Position numbers and translations under genes: made by a program. Shown here piece by piece: positions 33,045 to 41,679 of a stretch of 64,000 bases of DNA; the first letter of the stretch is position 1; each line of letters begins with the position of its first letter. Location: positions 1,674,001-1,738,000 of the forward strand of contig OZ245025.1 in NCBI GenBank assembly GCA_965223465.1, given 5' to 3'. The stretch is from JAAELZ01 sp965223465. Its GTDB lineage: Bacteria > Pseudomonadota > Gammaproteobacteria > Arenicellales > Poriferihabitantaceae. The notes beneath the pieces are model-generated. The model saw only the letters and a list, made by a program, of their open reading frames with translations, did no database searches and had not been told where the DNA came from.

Positions 33045-35179
33045 ATGACGAACTGGATAAACTGAAAAAAGCTTTCGCTGAAGATCCCGATATCAAGCCT
33101 TCAAAAGAAGCAAAAAAAGCGGCGATCAATGCGGCTATGTCGGCTTTTGAACAAGAAAATGTGAAAAACCACCAAGGAAATTCCATCGACAACCGTCTGA
33201 AAGGACAAGACAACAAAATAGTTGATCTGTTAACCCTTTCGAAATGGAGAAAATCGATGAAACTGAATTACCTATTACCCGGCGCAGCAGGACTGGCAGC
33301 GCTGGCCCTGGTGGCGGTCAACACCCACCAATTCCGTAGCCTGTTTTCCAATGAAACCGTCACGGGGATGGAAGAAACCACCCGTGTGATTAAAAAGGAT
33401 TCGACTCCAGCTATCCTTGAAGCACCTGAAGTAGTGCGTAATCAAGACGCTAAACCGACCACGAATGTTGTAGATGATGCAAATCGGCAGTCTGGCAAAT
33501 TGAAACAAGCCGAGCGGGGTAAAGTATTGGTCGATAGAGATAGCCCGGACCAAGCAACCCCTGCGCTTAAGGAACAGAAGCGGAGCCTAGGAGAAGCAGA
33601 AGTAAGTACTCAGTCGCTGGTCAAATCAATGGCTACAGCAGAATCTGGCCAGATGCGCATGGCAAAACAAGAAACCTATGCCCCCAGTGTTGCCAGCGCC
33701 ATAGCACCGCAACCCGAACACTTGCCTATCCAGCAGTATCGCGAACGAGGCCGGGATAATTTTGAAGTTATTGAAACCAACCCCCTAAAGCTCACGCAAC
33801 AGGAGCCGGTATCCACTTTTTCTATCGATGTGGATACCGCGTCATACAGTTTTGTGCGCGCCAGCCTAAATCAAAACGTTTTGCCGCCTAAAGATGCGGT
33901 GCGCGTGGAAGAACTAATCAATTATTTCCCGTATAACTATGCACCGCCCAAAACCCAGGAAACACCATTCAGTGTTGCCACCACGGTCCTGCCCAGCCCC
34001 TGGAATGCACACACTAAACTATTACATATTGGCATCAAGGGCTATGAATTGCCTGTAACCAAGCGACCAAGCGCAAATTTGGTGTTTTTACTGGACACCT
34101 CCGGCTCGATGAATCAGCCGAACAAGCTACCCCTACTTAAAAACTCGTTTAAATTACTACTCTCGACCTTATCTGCTGAAGATACGGTGTCGATTGTGGC
34201 TTACGCCGGCAGCGCAGGTACAGTGCTTGAACCCACTAAAGTGAAAGATAAAGCTGCGATCCTCAGCGCGCTTTCGCGCTTGCGAGCAGGGGGTTCCACG
34301 GCCGGGGGAGAAGGTATTCGCCTGGCATATCAATTAGCCGAAACGAATTTTGACCCGAACGGTGTTAACCGCGTGATTCTGGCGACCGATGGTGATTTTA
34401 ATGTCGGTATTCGCAATCAGGAAGAATTAAAAGGCTTTGTCGAACGTAAGCGCCAATCCGGAGTGTTGTTATCGGTATTGGGTTTTGGCATGGGCAATTA
34501 CAACGACGCATTGATGCAAACCCTGGCACAAAACGGCAATGGGAATGCGGCTTATATTGATAGCCTATCCGAAGCACGAAAAGTCTTGGTGGACGAAGCA
34601 TCCTCCACCCTGTTTACCATCGCCAAAGATGTCAAAATTCAGATGGAATTCAACCCTGAGGTGGTCAGCGAATATCGTCTGATTGGTTACGAAACCCGCC
34701 AACTCAAGCGTGAAGATTTTAATAATGATAAGGTAGACGCGGGTGATATTGGTGCGGGGCATTCGGTGACCGCGATTTACGAGATCACCCCAACTGATTC
34801 GGCTGTAAAACGCGTGGATGATTTGCGTTATCAGACTCAGAAAAAAGTTGAGAAGACGGGCACTCAAACCGAATACGGTTTTCTAAAAATGCGTTATAAG
34901 CTACCTGAGAGCGATACCAGCCAACTCATTGAGCAACCCGTCCTGATTTCCGAAAGCTTTGATAGCGTTGATGCAACTGACGATGATGTGCGCTTCGCGG
35001 TTGCGGTGGCTGCATTTGGACAGCTGTTGCGCGGTGGTCAATATACCGCCGATTACGGTTATGAGAAGCTCATTCAATTGGCACAGAACGCCAGAGGAGA
35101 GGATCCATTTGGATATCGCGCCGAATTTATGACCCTGGTACGTCTGGCGCAATCAGCAGACGCCCTGCAAGCCCAATAA
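33041..35179 (+). CDS. Membrane-anchored von Willebrand factor A protein (YfbK-like), possible anti-sigma
   Basis: A 712-residue protein. Residues 1-75 are charged and cytoplasmic (MNDELDKLKKAFAEDPDIK). One membrane helix follows at about 80-96 (YLLPGAAGLAALALVAV), then a Gln/Ala-rich linker. After it come the vWA-associated N-domain (FSIDVDTASYSFVRASLNQN, about 265-330), a vWA domain with an intact MIDAS motif DTSGSMN starting at Asp352, and a C-terminal DUF3520-like region. The topology (short cytoplasmic N-terminus, one helix, large periplasmic part) and the four-base overlap with the ECF sigma gene suggest the N-terminus restrains the sigma factor. The cytoplasmic part lacks the zinc-binding HxxxCxxC motif of classical ZAS anti-sigmas, so this is inference. 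Confidence 0.85.
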   Translation: MNDELDKLKKAFAEDPDIKPSKEAKKAAINAAMSAFEQENVKNHQGNSIDNRLKGQDNKIVDLLTLSKWRKSMKLNYLLPGAAGLAALALVAVNTHQFRSLFSNETVTGMEETTRVIKKDSTPAILEAPEVVRNQDAKPTTNVVDDANRQSGKLKQAERGKVLVDRDSPDQATPALKEQKRSLGEAEVSTQSLVKSMATAESGQMRMAKQETYAPSVASAIAPQPEHLPIQQYRERGRDNFEVIETNPLKLTQQEPVSTFSIDVDTASYSFVRASLNQNVLPPKDAVRVEELINYFPYNYAPPKTQETPFSVATTVLPSPWNAHTKLLHIGIKGYELPVTKRPSANLVFLLDTSGSMNQPNKLPLLKNSFKLLLSTLSAEDTVSIVAYAGSAGTVLEPTKVKDKAAILSALSRLRAGGSTAGGEGIRLAYQLAETNFDPNGVNRVILATDGDFNVGIRNQEELKGFVERKRQSGVLLSVLGFGMGNYNDALMQTLAQNGNGNAAYIDSLSEARKVLVDEASSTLFTIAKDVKIQMEFNPEVVSEYRLIGYETRQLKREDFNNDKVDAGDIGAGHSVTAIYEITPTDSAVKRVDDLRYQTQKKVEKTGTQTEYGFLKMRYKLPESDTSQLIEQPVLISESFDSVDATDDDVRFAVAVAAFGQLLRGGQYTADYGYEKLIQLAQNARGEDPFGYRAEFMTLVRLAQSADALQAQ

Positions 35180-35296
35180 TTCGGATGAGTAAACAACAGT
35201 AACCAAATTATAAGATGGGCTTGTCTTTAGTACGACTAGCTATCAAGCTCTACACTCTAAAGATTTGGTCTGCGAGACTATAAGGTTGAGAAATAA

Positions 35297-35956
35297 ATGA
35301 AACCTGCAATTGATCACATTGTCATCGGTGCCGCCACGCTGGAACAAGGTGCGCGGTTCGTTAAGGACAAACTTGGGGTCGCGATTCCATTTGGCGGGAT
35401 ACACGAAAAAATGGGCACGCACAATCATTTAATGCAGCTCGGTACTGACTGCTTTTTGGAAGTCATCGCGGTGAACCCTGAGGGCAACCCCCCTGATCAA
35501 CCCAGATGGTATGGCTTGGATGACCCATACATCAGACACCGGCTTACACAACAACCCCGCCTACTCGGCTGGGTCATCAACACTGACAATATCCAACAAT
35601 TATTGCAACAGGCAAGCGTACCGATAGGCACACCCACACGCATTAGTCGCGGAGTGCTTAGCTGGTTTTTTGGTTTGCCTGAGGACGGTCGGTTATTAGC
35701 AGCCGGAATCCTGCCCTATGTGATCGAGTGGCAATGCAATGCTCACCCAGCAAACAGTATGGCCAATAGTGATTGCACGCTCGCCGGTCTATCGCTATAC
35801 CATACTAACGCTATCTGGCTGGAAGCCATTCTGGCTTCCATAGGTGCACAACACCTGGTGAAGATCTATCCACTTGCGGGCCAACAAACCCAGTACATTG
35901 AAGCACGCATCAATACCCCCACTGGCCAGAAAACACTGTCCAGCAAGTTGGACTAG
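35297..35956 (+). CDS. VOC/glyoxalase-like domain protein
   Basis: A 219-residue cytoplasmic protein of the glyoxalase-like (PF13468-type) family: IDHIVIGAATLEQGARFVKDKLGV at the start, then GGIHEKMGTHNHLMQLG and FLEVIAVNP. These contain the His and Glu typical of the metal site of vicinal-oxygen-chelate enzymes. The reaction is unknown. It is followed by the second pentapeptide gene after about 60 bases. Confidence 0.82.
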   Translation: MKPAIDHIVIGAATLEQGARFVKDKLGVAIPFGGIHEKMGTHNHLMQLGTDCFLEVIAVNPEGNPPDQPRWYGLDDPYIRHRLTQQPRLLGWVINTDNIQQLLQQASVPIGTPTRISRGVLSWFFGLPEDGRLLAAGILPYVIEWQCNAHPANSMANSDCTLAGLSLYHTNAIWLEAILASIGAQHLVKIYPLAGQQTQYIEARINTPTGQKTLSSKLD

Positions 35957-36017
35957 TCACCTTGTGATCGGGAACTCTTGTGTTGTGTGGCGGTCTGAAT
36001 CATTCAGGACCCACACC

Positions 36018-36458
36018 ATGAAAGCCTTTCTAGCCCTCGCCCTACTCAGCAACTTCACCATTAATGTTCATGCTGCTGAACCCACAAATCCAAACGCTAT
36101 CAAACAACTGCTGGACACGCTGGAATGTCCAGGCTGTGATCTGAGCAACGCGGATTTTTCTGGCCAGAATCTACAAGGGGCGAATCTTACCGGCGCTGAT
36201 TTAAGTGGTGCAGACTTGACTCGTACTAACCTGCGCGGTGCGAATCTGAAAAATGCGACTCTATTGGGTGTAAAGTTATCTGATACTGCGCTTTCCGGTG
36301 CAGACTTAAGAAATGCTGATTTATCCGATATCGATATTGATCAGGTATTTGAATATATCGAAATTATTGGCACCCAGTTTGAAGGTGCGCGTTTTAAACA
36401 TGGCGTGGTCTGCGGACCCCCACCCAGGAAAGGAGGCTGGGGTTGTCAGCAGCTATAA
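36018..36458 (+). CDS. Secreted pentapeptide-repeat protein
   Basis: A 146-residue protein starting at ATG 36018 (the frame is open further upstream but the signal peptide MKAFLALALLSNFTINVHA begins here). A short Cys-containing segment (LECPGCDLS) leads into about eleven pentapeptide repeats (LQGANLTGADLSGADL) and a Gly/Pro/Cys-rich tail (CGPPPRKGGWGC). It resembles the protein at 12702 in layout but is not a copy. The function is unknown; the paired cysteines suggest an exported, disulfide-stabilised beta-helix. Confidence 0.8.
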   Translation: MKAFLALALLSNFTINVHAAEPTNPNAIKQLLDTLECPGCDLSNADFSGQNLQGANLTGADLSGADLTRTNLRGANLKNATLLGVKLSDTALSGADLRNADLSDIDIDQVFEYIEIIGTQFEGARFKHGVVCGPPPRKGGWGCQQL

Positions 36459-36506
36459 TTCAGAAGTAGACAAACGAACACCAGCTACGCGTAAAATAGG
36501 AAGCTC

Positions 36507-37394
36507 ATGAGCACCCCTACTACGAACATCCCTCTGGTCAGGTTTCATGCACGTGACCTGGTAAATGATAGCATCGAAGTTTTTAGGCTCGATTCCATTT
36601 ACAAAAGAAAGGGTCAAATGGATCACGACCCTTCGAAACCACATCGCGTCCAGTTCCATTGCCTAATCTACATTGAGCAGGGACGAGGAAGCCATTTTAT
36701 CGATTTCGAAGATTTTCCATACCAGGCGGGTAGCTTTATCTCGGTTGGACGGCACCAAATCCAGTCATTTGACTTTGTCAACCAACCCAAGGGCGACATC
36801 ATACTGTTTACCAAACAATGGCTGGATTCGGTTCAAAGTAATATCAGGGTGCCATTTTTATTCCCCAGCTTTTCAAGCTTTTTCAGCTCGCCTGTTATCA
36901 ACACGATTGGCCCATTGCGACAAAGCTGTGAATCCCTGCTTTTGGAAATGAAAAAAATCAAGGGCGACCAGGCCTTTGACGACATGGTTTTACAGCTCTT
37001 ATTTACCACCTTGCTCATAAAGCTTTATCGCGAAAAGCCTACCCAGTACGTAAACCAACTTGGCGAAATACGTGCCAGGAAATTCACTCGCTTTTTGTCA
37101 ATGGTTGAGGAACACTTTGTCACCACCAAAAGCGCGACAGCCTACGCAGAAATGATGGGGATTACCTATAAATCCCTAAATCAAATCTGTAAGTTGGCAA
37201 CCAATAAAACCCCCAAACAATTGATTGACGCGCATACTATTTTGGAAGCAAAAAGAAGGCTCGCTATCGACGATACCGCCATTTCACGGCTGGCCTACGA
37301 GCTGGGCTTTGAGGAACCCAGCAACTTCATTAAATACTTCAAAAGCAAAGCGCTAATAACGCCCCATCAGTTCAAGAAAATTCAAAAAGGTTAG
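36507..37394 (+). CDS. AraC family transcriptional regulator
   Basis: A 295-residue regulator: N-terminal cupin-like domain (CLIYIEQGRGSHFIDFEDFPYQAG) and C-terminal double helix-turn-helix (TKSATAYAEMMGITYKSLNQ, then AISRLAYELGFEEPSNFIKYFK and ITPHQFKK), which is canonical AraC/XylS. It precedes the SnoaL/dioxygenase/macrodomain/sirtuin genes on the same strand and is the obvious candidate for their regulator. Confidence 0.92.
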   Translation: MSTPTTNIPLVRFHARDLVNDSIEVFRLDSIYKRKGQMDHDPSKPHRVQFHCLIYIEQGRGSHFIDFEDFPYQAGSFISVGRHQIQSFDFVNQPKGDIILFTKQWLDSVQSNIRVPFLFPSFSSFFSSPVINTIGPLRQSCESLLLEMKKIKGDQAFDDMVLQLLFTTLLIKLYREKPTQYVNQLGEIRARKFTRFLSMVEEHFVTTKSATAYAEMMGITYKSLNQICKLATNKTPKQLIDAHTILEAKRRLAIDDTAISRLAYELGFEEPSNFIKYFKSKALITPHQFKKIQKG

Positions 37395-37485
37395 GTTTTT
37401 ACCATTTTTAGGACAGACCTCACCTATGCCCCATTTTAGGTAACGGGCACAATGCTTCTACTTTTAATCAGTTAGGAATTAACCC

Positions 37486-38349
37486 ATGAAGAAGCAAATT
37501 TTGATTTTTCTCAGCATGGCTGTACTGATGATTTCAGCCTGCACCACTAAGCAAACTAATTTGGAGAATGACATGACACCCAGTAACGTAGATAAAGCCG
37601 TCGCCCTATTAAATAGCATAGAAACAGGAGACCAGACCGCTGTTAGCTATGTTAATCCCACAAAATATATTCAGCATAATCTCGCAGTAGGTGACGGTTT
37701 GGCTGGCTTTGGAGCGGTGTTACAGGCGCTTCCAAAGGGCAGTGCCAAAGTCAATGTTGTGCGTGCTTATGAGGATGGTGATTTTGTATTCACGCATACT
37801 GACTACAACTTTTTTGGCCCCAAAGTAGGTTTTGATGTGTTTCGATTTGAAGATGGCTTGATTGTAGAACATTGGGATAATCTTGCTGAAAAGGCACCGA
37901 ATCCTAATCCTTCAGGCCACACGCAGTTGGATGGTCCAACACAAGCCGAAAATCTAGACAAAACCGCAAAAAATAAGGCGCTGGTAGCCGATTTCGTTAA
38001 ATCTATATTGGTAAATGGACAAATGGACAAATTGGGCCAGTTTATTGATGGAGACAACTACACGCAACATAATACGGACATAGCTGACGGCTTATCTGGC
38101 TTGGGAGCCGCCTTGGAAGCAATGGCCGCACAAGGCATTTCTATGGTGTACACCACGGTGCATAAAGTACTCGGTCAGGGTAATTTCGTACTGACGATCA
38201 GCGAAGGTTCGTTCGCAGATACACCCACCTCATTTTATGACCTCTTTCGAGTTGAAAACGGCAAGATTGTTGAGCACTGGGATGTCATTGAAACCATCAT
38301 CCCACAAGATCAGTGGCAGAACACTAACGGTAAATTCGGCGGTTTGTAA
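37486..38349 (+). CDS. Lipoprotein with two SnoaL-like domains
   Basis: A 287-residue exported lipoprotein (signal MKKQILIFLSMAVLMISACT, lipobox ISAC). The mature part is an internal duplication of an NTF2/SnoaL-like domain. The first copy contains IQHNLAVGDGLAGFGAVLQAL and DVFRFEDGLIVEHWDN; the second contains TQHNTDIADGLSGLGAALEAM and DLFRVENGKIVEHWDV. Each half carries the same His and Asp positions. SnoaL-like folds include polyketide cyclases and many small-molecule binding proteins; the role here is unknown. Confidence 0.82.
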   Translation: MKKQILIFLSMAVLMISACTTKQTNLENDMTPSNVDKAVALLNSIETGDQTAVSYVNPTKYIQHNLAVGDGLAGFGAVLQALPKGSAKVNVVRAYEDGDFVFTHTDYNFFGPKVGFDVFRFEDGLIVEHWDNLAEKAPNPNPSGHTQLDGPTQAENLDKTAKNKALVADFVKSILVNGQMDKLGQFIDGDNYTQHNTDIADGLSGLGAALEAMAAQGISMVYTTVHKVLGQGNFVLTISEGSFADTPTSFYDLFRVENGKIVEHWDVIETIIPQDQWQNTNGKFGGL

Positions 38350-38358
38350 TACGGTTTG

Positions 38359-38399
38359 ATGGTTAGCGGTAGTTGCACTAGTCGGCGACCGCTAACCAT
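38359..38399. repeat. Strong inverted repeat between the two SnoaL genes
   Basis: Perfect 12-bp arms ATGGTTAGCGGT (38359-38370) and ACCGCTAACCAT (38388-38399) around a 17-base loop. The outer bases CGGTT and AACCG extend the pairing with a small bulge. No T-run follows, so it is more likely an attenuating or mRNA-processing hairpin, or an operator, than an intrinsic terminator. It lies 9-50 bases after one stop codon and about 22 bases before the next start. Confidence 0.75.
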
Positions 38400-38421
38400 A
38401 ACCGATTGATTCGGAGAAATT

Positions 38422-38904
38422 ATGAAAGCAATCTATTCACTATTAATAACGGGTTTAATTATGATAAGTACATCAAATAGTTTACACGCAGATGAGCAGT
38501 CTGATGAAACACTGGCAGTTGCTCAGTCCTTCCTCGAGGCAGCAGGTAGCGGTAATACAGACAAATTAAGCAAGCTGATGACCGATGACTTTGTCTGGCA
38601 TAACGAGGGGAATACTGATATTCCCTGGATTGGCAACTGGTCCGGTAAAGAAACGGTATTGAATCAATTTTTACCAGCGTTCGCCAACGGACTCCAGGTC
38701 ACCAGCTGGACTACCGACTTTAGTTTTGCTAACGGTAATCAGGCGGTATTCATCGGTACCATGAGCGCGATTACAACGCACTCTGGCGTAGATACCGGCG
38801 AATTCTCCTGGGCAGTCCGGGTGCATGTTGAAAATGGAAAAGTCAAAAGCTGGAACTGGTTCGAAGACAGTTATGCGCTTGATAAGGCGTACAATAAGCG
38901 ATAG
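38422..38904 (+). CDS. Secreted SnoaL-like domain protein
   Basis: A 160-residue protein with a signal peptide (LLITGLIMISTSNSLHA) and one SnoaL/NTF2-like domain (VAQSFLEAAGSGNTDKLSKLMTD; NGKVKSWNWFEDSYALDKAYN). GGAGA precedes the ATG. It is related in fold to the preceding lipoprotein and probably part of the same regulon; the ligand or reaction is unknown. Confidence 0.8.
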   Translation: MKAIYSLLITGLIMISTSNSLHADEQSDETLAVAQSFLEAAGSGNTDKLSKLMTDDFVWHNEGNTDIPWIGNWSGKETVLNQFLPAFANGLQVTSWTTDFSFANGNQAVFIGTMSAITTHSGVDTGEFSWAVRVHVENGKVKSWNWFEDSYALDKAYNKR

Positions 38905-38976
38905 GACAAATGCCAGTAACGCTTGCTAATTTAAGAACCAATACTGGCTTTTTCAACAATTCTCCAGGAAAATCTT

Positions 38977-39804
38977 ATGCTAACCATGGGCAATCTGATC
39001 GGTGATCTGCCAAAACAGATCAAATCGTTATATCTTTCACATGGCGGGGGACCACTACCATTATTAGGTGACCCTGGTCATCAATTTATGGTCGAAAGTC
39101 TGCAAACACTGGGGAGGAAAATACCCAAACCCACTGCCATTGTTGTGGTCAGCGCCCATTGGGAAGCGCCAGTCGTGACCATTACGGGCCACGCATCACC
39201 GCCTATCATTTACGACTATTACGGTTTTCCTTCTGAAGCTTACGAGATCGAATATCTCGCGCCAGGTCACCCTGATTTAGCCCAACATTTGTATGAGTTG
39301 TTTATCCGAAATAACGTACAGGCTAAACTTGATGATCAACGCGGATTTGATCACGGCCTGTATATCCCGCTCAAATTAATGTATCCCGACGCGGATATTC
39401 CTTGTATTCAGGTATCAATGCTGTCTTCCTTAGACCCCGAAGATCATATCCAAATAGGTGAAATCCTGGGTCAATTTAACCAAGACAATATTTTAATCGT
39501 GGGCTCCGGGTTTTCGTTTCACAATATACAAGCATTAATACAACCAGGCTTAGAAGATATCGACGAAAAGAATCTTCAATTTGAACAATGGTTGATTGAA
39601 GCATGCTCGAGCCAATTAATCACAGAAACACAACGCCAGCAAAACCTGATCAATTGGGAGCAAGCACCCTGGGCCAGGTATTGCCATCCAAGAGAAGAAC
39701 ATTTACTGCCCCTGCACGTTTGCTATGGTGTTGCAAATACGGCTTGTGCTGCCTATCAACAAGTGCCCATTTCTGGAAAAATGGCGAGTATCTATTTATG
39801 GTAA
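38977..39804 (+). CDS. LigB/DODA-type extradiol dioxygenase
   Basis: A 275-residue class III extradiol ring-cleavage dioxygenase like YgiD/DOPA dioxygenase. The iron-site residues are in place: YLSHGGGPLP (His), VSAHWE (His) and RGFDHGLYIPL (His), plus the C-terminal PREEHLLPLHV that completes the active site. The first residues MLTMGN allow a start at the second Met (GGAAAATCTTATG precedes the first). It opens fused aromatic rings such as DOPA or other catechols with O2. It overlaps the macrodomain gene by seven bases, so the two are translated together. Confidence 0.88.
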   Translation: MLTMGNLIGDLPKQIKSLYLSHGGGPLPLLGDPGHQFMVESLQTLGRKIPKPTAIVVVSAHWEAPVVTITGHASPPIIYDYYGFPSEAYEIEYLAPGHPDLAQHLYELFIRNNVQAKLDDQRGFDHGLYIPLKLMYPDADIPCIQVSMLSSLDPEDHIQIGEILGQFNQDNILIVGSGFSFHNIQALIQPGLEDIDEKNLQFEQWLIEACSSQLITETQRQQNLINWEQAPWARYCHPREEHLLPLHVCYGVANTACAAYQQVPISGKMASIYLW

Positions 39805-40673
39805 TCAAAAATATTGCTGCTTACCGAAAGGGAATCAATCTAGACGAACCGCCATACATTAGAACGGACACGAACTGGCAAGCGTTGTTAACCCCGGTTC
39901 TAAATGCACTTGGCGTTAAGGTTACAGAAAACACCTCAGTAGAGGAATCTATTCGACTTTTACATGGTGAGTTAGCGCTGGTTGAACCCTATACACTACC
40001 CGACGATCTAGTAAGCCAAATAGAAACGATTGCAGTAGGTGTCAATCATCAACGTGAGATTGTTGAAGCACTCGCGTTGCCAACCATTGCCGAGCAATAC
40101 CTGAGCACCTACCCTGCAGCCGAACAAACCAGTATTTGGGTAGGTGATATTACCCAGTTACGGGTGGACGCCATCGTAAATGCTGCCAATACCTATCTAC
40201 TGGGTTGTCGTATTCCCAACCATGCGTGCATCGACAACGCCATTCATTCCGGTGCGGGTCCACGGCTACGTGACGATTGTGCAACCATCATTGCGCATCA
40301 GCAAAAACTTGAACCCGTAGGTTGCGCAAAAATTACCCGGGCGTATGCTCTACCCACAAATTACATATTACACACCGTAGGCCCACAGCTGCCACCCGGC
40401 GCACAGCCTAATATGAGCCAGCGTAATCAACTGGAGAACGCCTACCTTGCCTGCCTTGACGTCGCGGCGAGTCTGGACGTCATCGAATCAATTGCCTTTT
40501 GCGCCATCTCAACTGGAGTTTTTGGCTACCCTAAACCAAATGCGGCCGAAGTCGCCTTAACCAGCGTAGCAGATTGGTTGAGCAAGCACCCAAAGCGCTT
40601 CCGGCGCGTTATTTTTAATCTGTACTCGCAAGCAGATGCACGCATCTATGAGGAACTGCTCAATGGCGGTTAA
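39798..40673 (+). CDS. Zinc-binding macrodomain protein (protein ADP-ribosyl hydrolase)
   Basis: A 291-residue protein with a helical N-terminal region of about 110 residues and a C-terminal macrodomain. The macrodomain has DITQLRVDAIVNAANTYLLG and the zinc-macrodomain signature GCRIPNHACIDNAIHSGAG (Cys, His, Cys ligands), then FCAISTGVFGYP. Macrodomains of this class remove ADP-ribose from proteins and pair with class M sirtuins, as this one does. ATG 39798 is used; the longer open frame to 39603 overlaps the dioxygenase. The stop overlaps the sirtuin start by 11 bases. Confidence 0.9.
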   Translation: MVIKNIAAYRKGINLDEPPYIRTDTNWQALLTPVLNALGVKVTENTSVEESIRLLHGELALVEPYTLPDDLVSQIETIAVGVNHQREIVEALALPTIAEQYLSTYPAAEQTSIWVGDITQLRVDAIVNAANTYLLGCRIPNHACIDNAIHSGAGPRLRDDCATIIAHQQKLEPVGCAKITRAYALPTNYILHTVGPQLPPGAQPNMSQRNQLENAYLACLDVAASLDVIESIAFCAISTGVFGYPKPNAAEVALTSVADWLSKHPKRFRRVIFNLYSQADARIYEELLNGG

Positions 40674-41538
40674 ACACCCCAGCGAAGATTCAATCGCGCA
40701 TGCCAAGGATTGGATCGCCAAAACTGATTTCATACTATTGACCGCGGGTGCGGGGCTAACCGCTGCAGCGGGCGTAAATTATGCTGACACTAAATTGTTC
40801 GCGCGTGAATTCCCAGCCATGCTGCAATATGGATTTACCGCGCAATATCAATTCATTGGCTTTGATGGTTGGGAACCTGATTTGCAATGGGGCTATTGGG
40901 CCGCTCACGTAGACCTGGTCCGCTTTCGATGGCCCAAATCGCGGGTCTACCAAGATCTAAACAATCTGGCAAAGCGTGTTGGTGCCGACAACATCTTCAT
41001 CATGACCTCAAATGTGGATGCGATGTTTGAGAGAAATGGCTTTGATTCAAAACAAATTTACACGCCCCAGGGAGACTACGCACTTCTACAATGTACTACG
41101 CCATGTACACGAGCAATTTGGCCATGGAAAGAAAAAATCGACCAAATTCGTGCCGCAACGGATCCTGAAACTCAACGATTAACCGACCCTGAGCTGATTC
41201 CTCATTGCCCAAACTGTGGTGAAACGGTATTCCCAAATGTCAGAATCGATCACTCATTTATCCACGATCACTTTGAGCCTGCTGCGCGACGCTTACAGAG
41301 TTGGACTGCAAAGGCACAAACAGGCAAAGGCGTGGTCATCGAAGTAGGTGCTGGTTTTAATACTCCGTCTGTTATTCGCTGGCCGGGTGAAAGATTAGTC
41401 GAGTTGGCTCCTAAGTGGAAGCTGGTGCGCATCAATTTAACCGACGCGAGTGTTCCAGAGCAACTTGCCAATCGCGCTGTTAGCCTAAAAGGCGACGCCC
41501 GATCAATAATCAAATCGATCCTAGGGTCAATTTTATAA
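40663..41538 (+). CDS. Class M sirtuin (SirTM), NAD-dependent ADP-ribosyltransferase candidate
   Basis: A 291-residue Sir2-fold protein. It has the NAD-binding TAGAGLTAAAG, the TSNVDAMFERNGF motif and YTPQGDYALLQC, where Gln replaces the catalytic His of HG in ordinary sirtuins, as in class M. The structural zinc cysteines are CTTPC and CPNCGE. Class M sirtuins are ADP-ribosyltransferases whose mark is erased by the linked zinc macrodomain protein. In Gram-positive pathogens they sit with a GcvH-like carrier and a lipoate ligase LplA2; neither is present here, where the upstream partner is a dioxygenase. ATG 40663 is chosen because it overlaps the previous stop and gives the normal N-terminus. 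Confidence 0.88.
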   Translation: MAVKHPSEDSIAHAKDWIAKTDFILLTAGAGLTAAAGVNYADTKLFAREFPAMLQYGFTAQYQFIGFDGWEPDLQWGYWAAHVDLVRFRWPKSRVYQDLNNLAKRVGADNIFIMTSNVDAMFERNGFDSKQIYTPQGDYALLQCTTPCTRAIWPWKEKIDQIRAATDPETQRLTDPELIPHCPNCGETVFPNVRIDHSFIHDHFEPAARRLQSWTAKAQTGKGVVIEVGAGFNTPSVIRWPGERLVELAPKWKLVRINLTDASVPEQLANRAVSLKGDARSIIKSILGSIL

Positions 41539-41631
41539 GTGTATTTAATGCAAGATAACTAATCGGTCGTACCCACAAGCATAGTGGAAACTCGTATTAC
41601 CACGTAAATCTCACTTGTGATTAGATGGTAA

Positions 41632-41670
41632 ATAATGCATATTAATGTAAATAAAACATATATATGCATA
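41632..41670. promoter_or_regulatory. Inverted ATGCATAT elements upstream of tupB
   Basis: ATGCATAT at 41635-41642 and its complement ATATGCAT at 41662-41669 form an inverted repeat with a 19-base AT-rich spacer, ending 10 bases before the start of the tungstate permease. It may be the operator for the HTH regulator at 44089, but very AT-rich sequence makes chance more likely than usual. Confidence 0.35.
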
Positions 41671-41679
41671 ATATAACCC

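Noticed and set aside
37486..41538. Toxin-antitoxin or phage-defence operon reading of the sirtuin/macrodomain genes
   Set aside because: The pair matches the SirTM plus zinc macrodomain ADP-ribosylation system in detail, and no effector nuclease, STAND ATPase or TIR gene is present.
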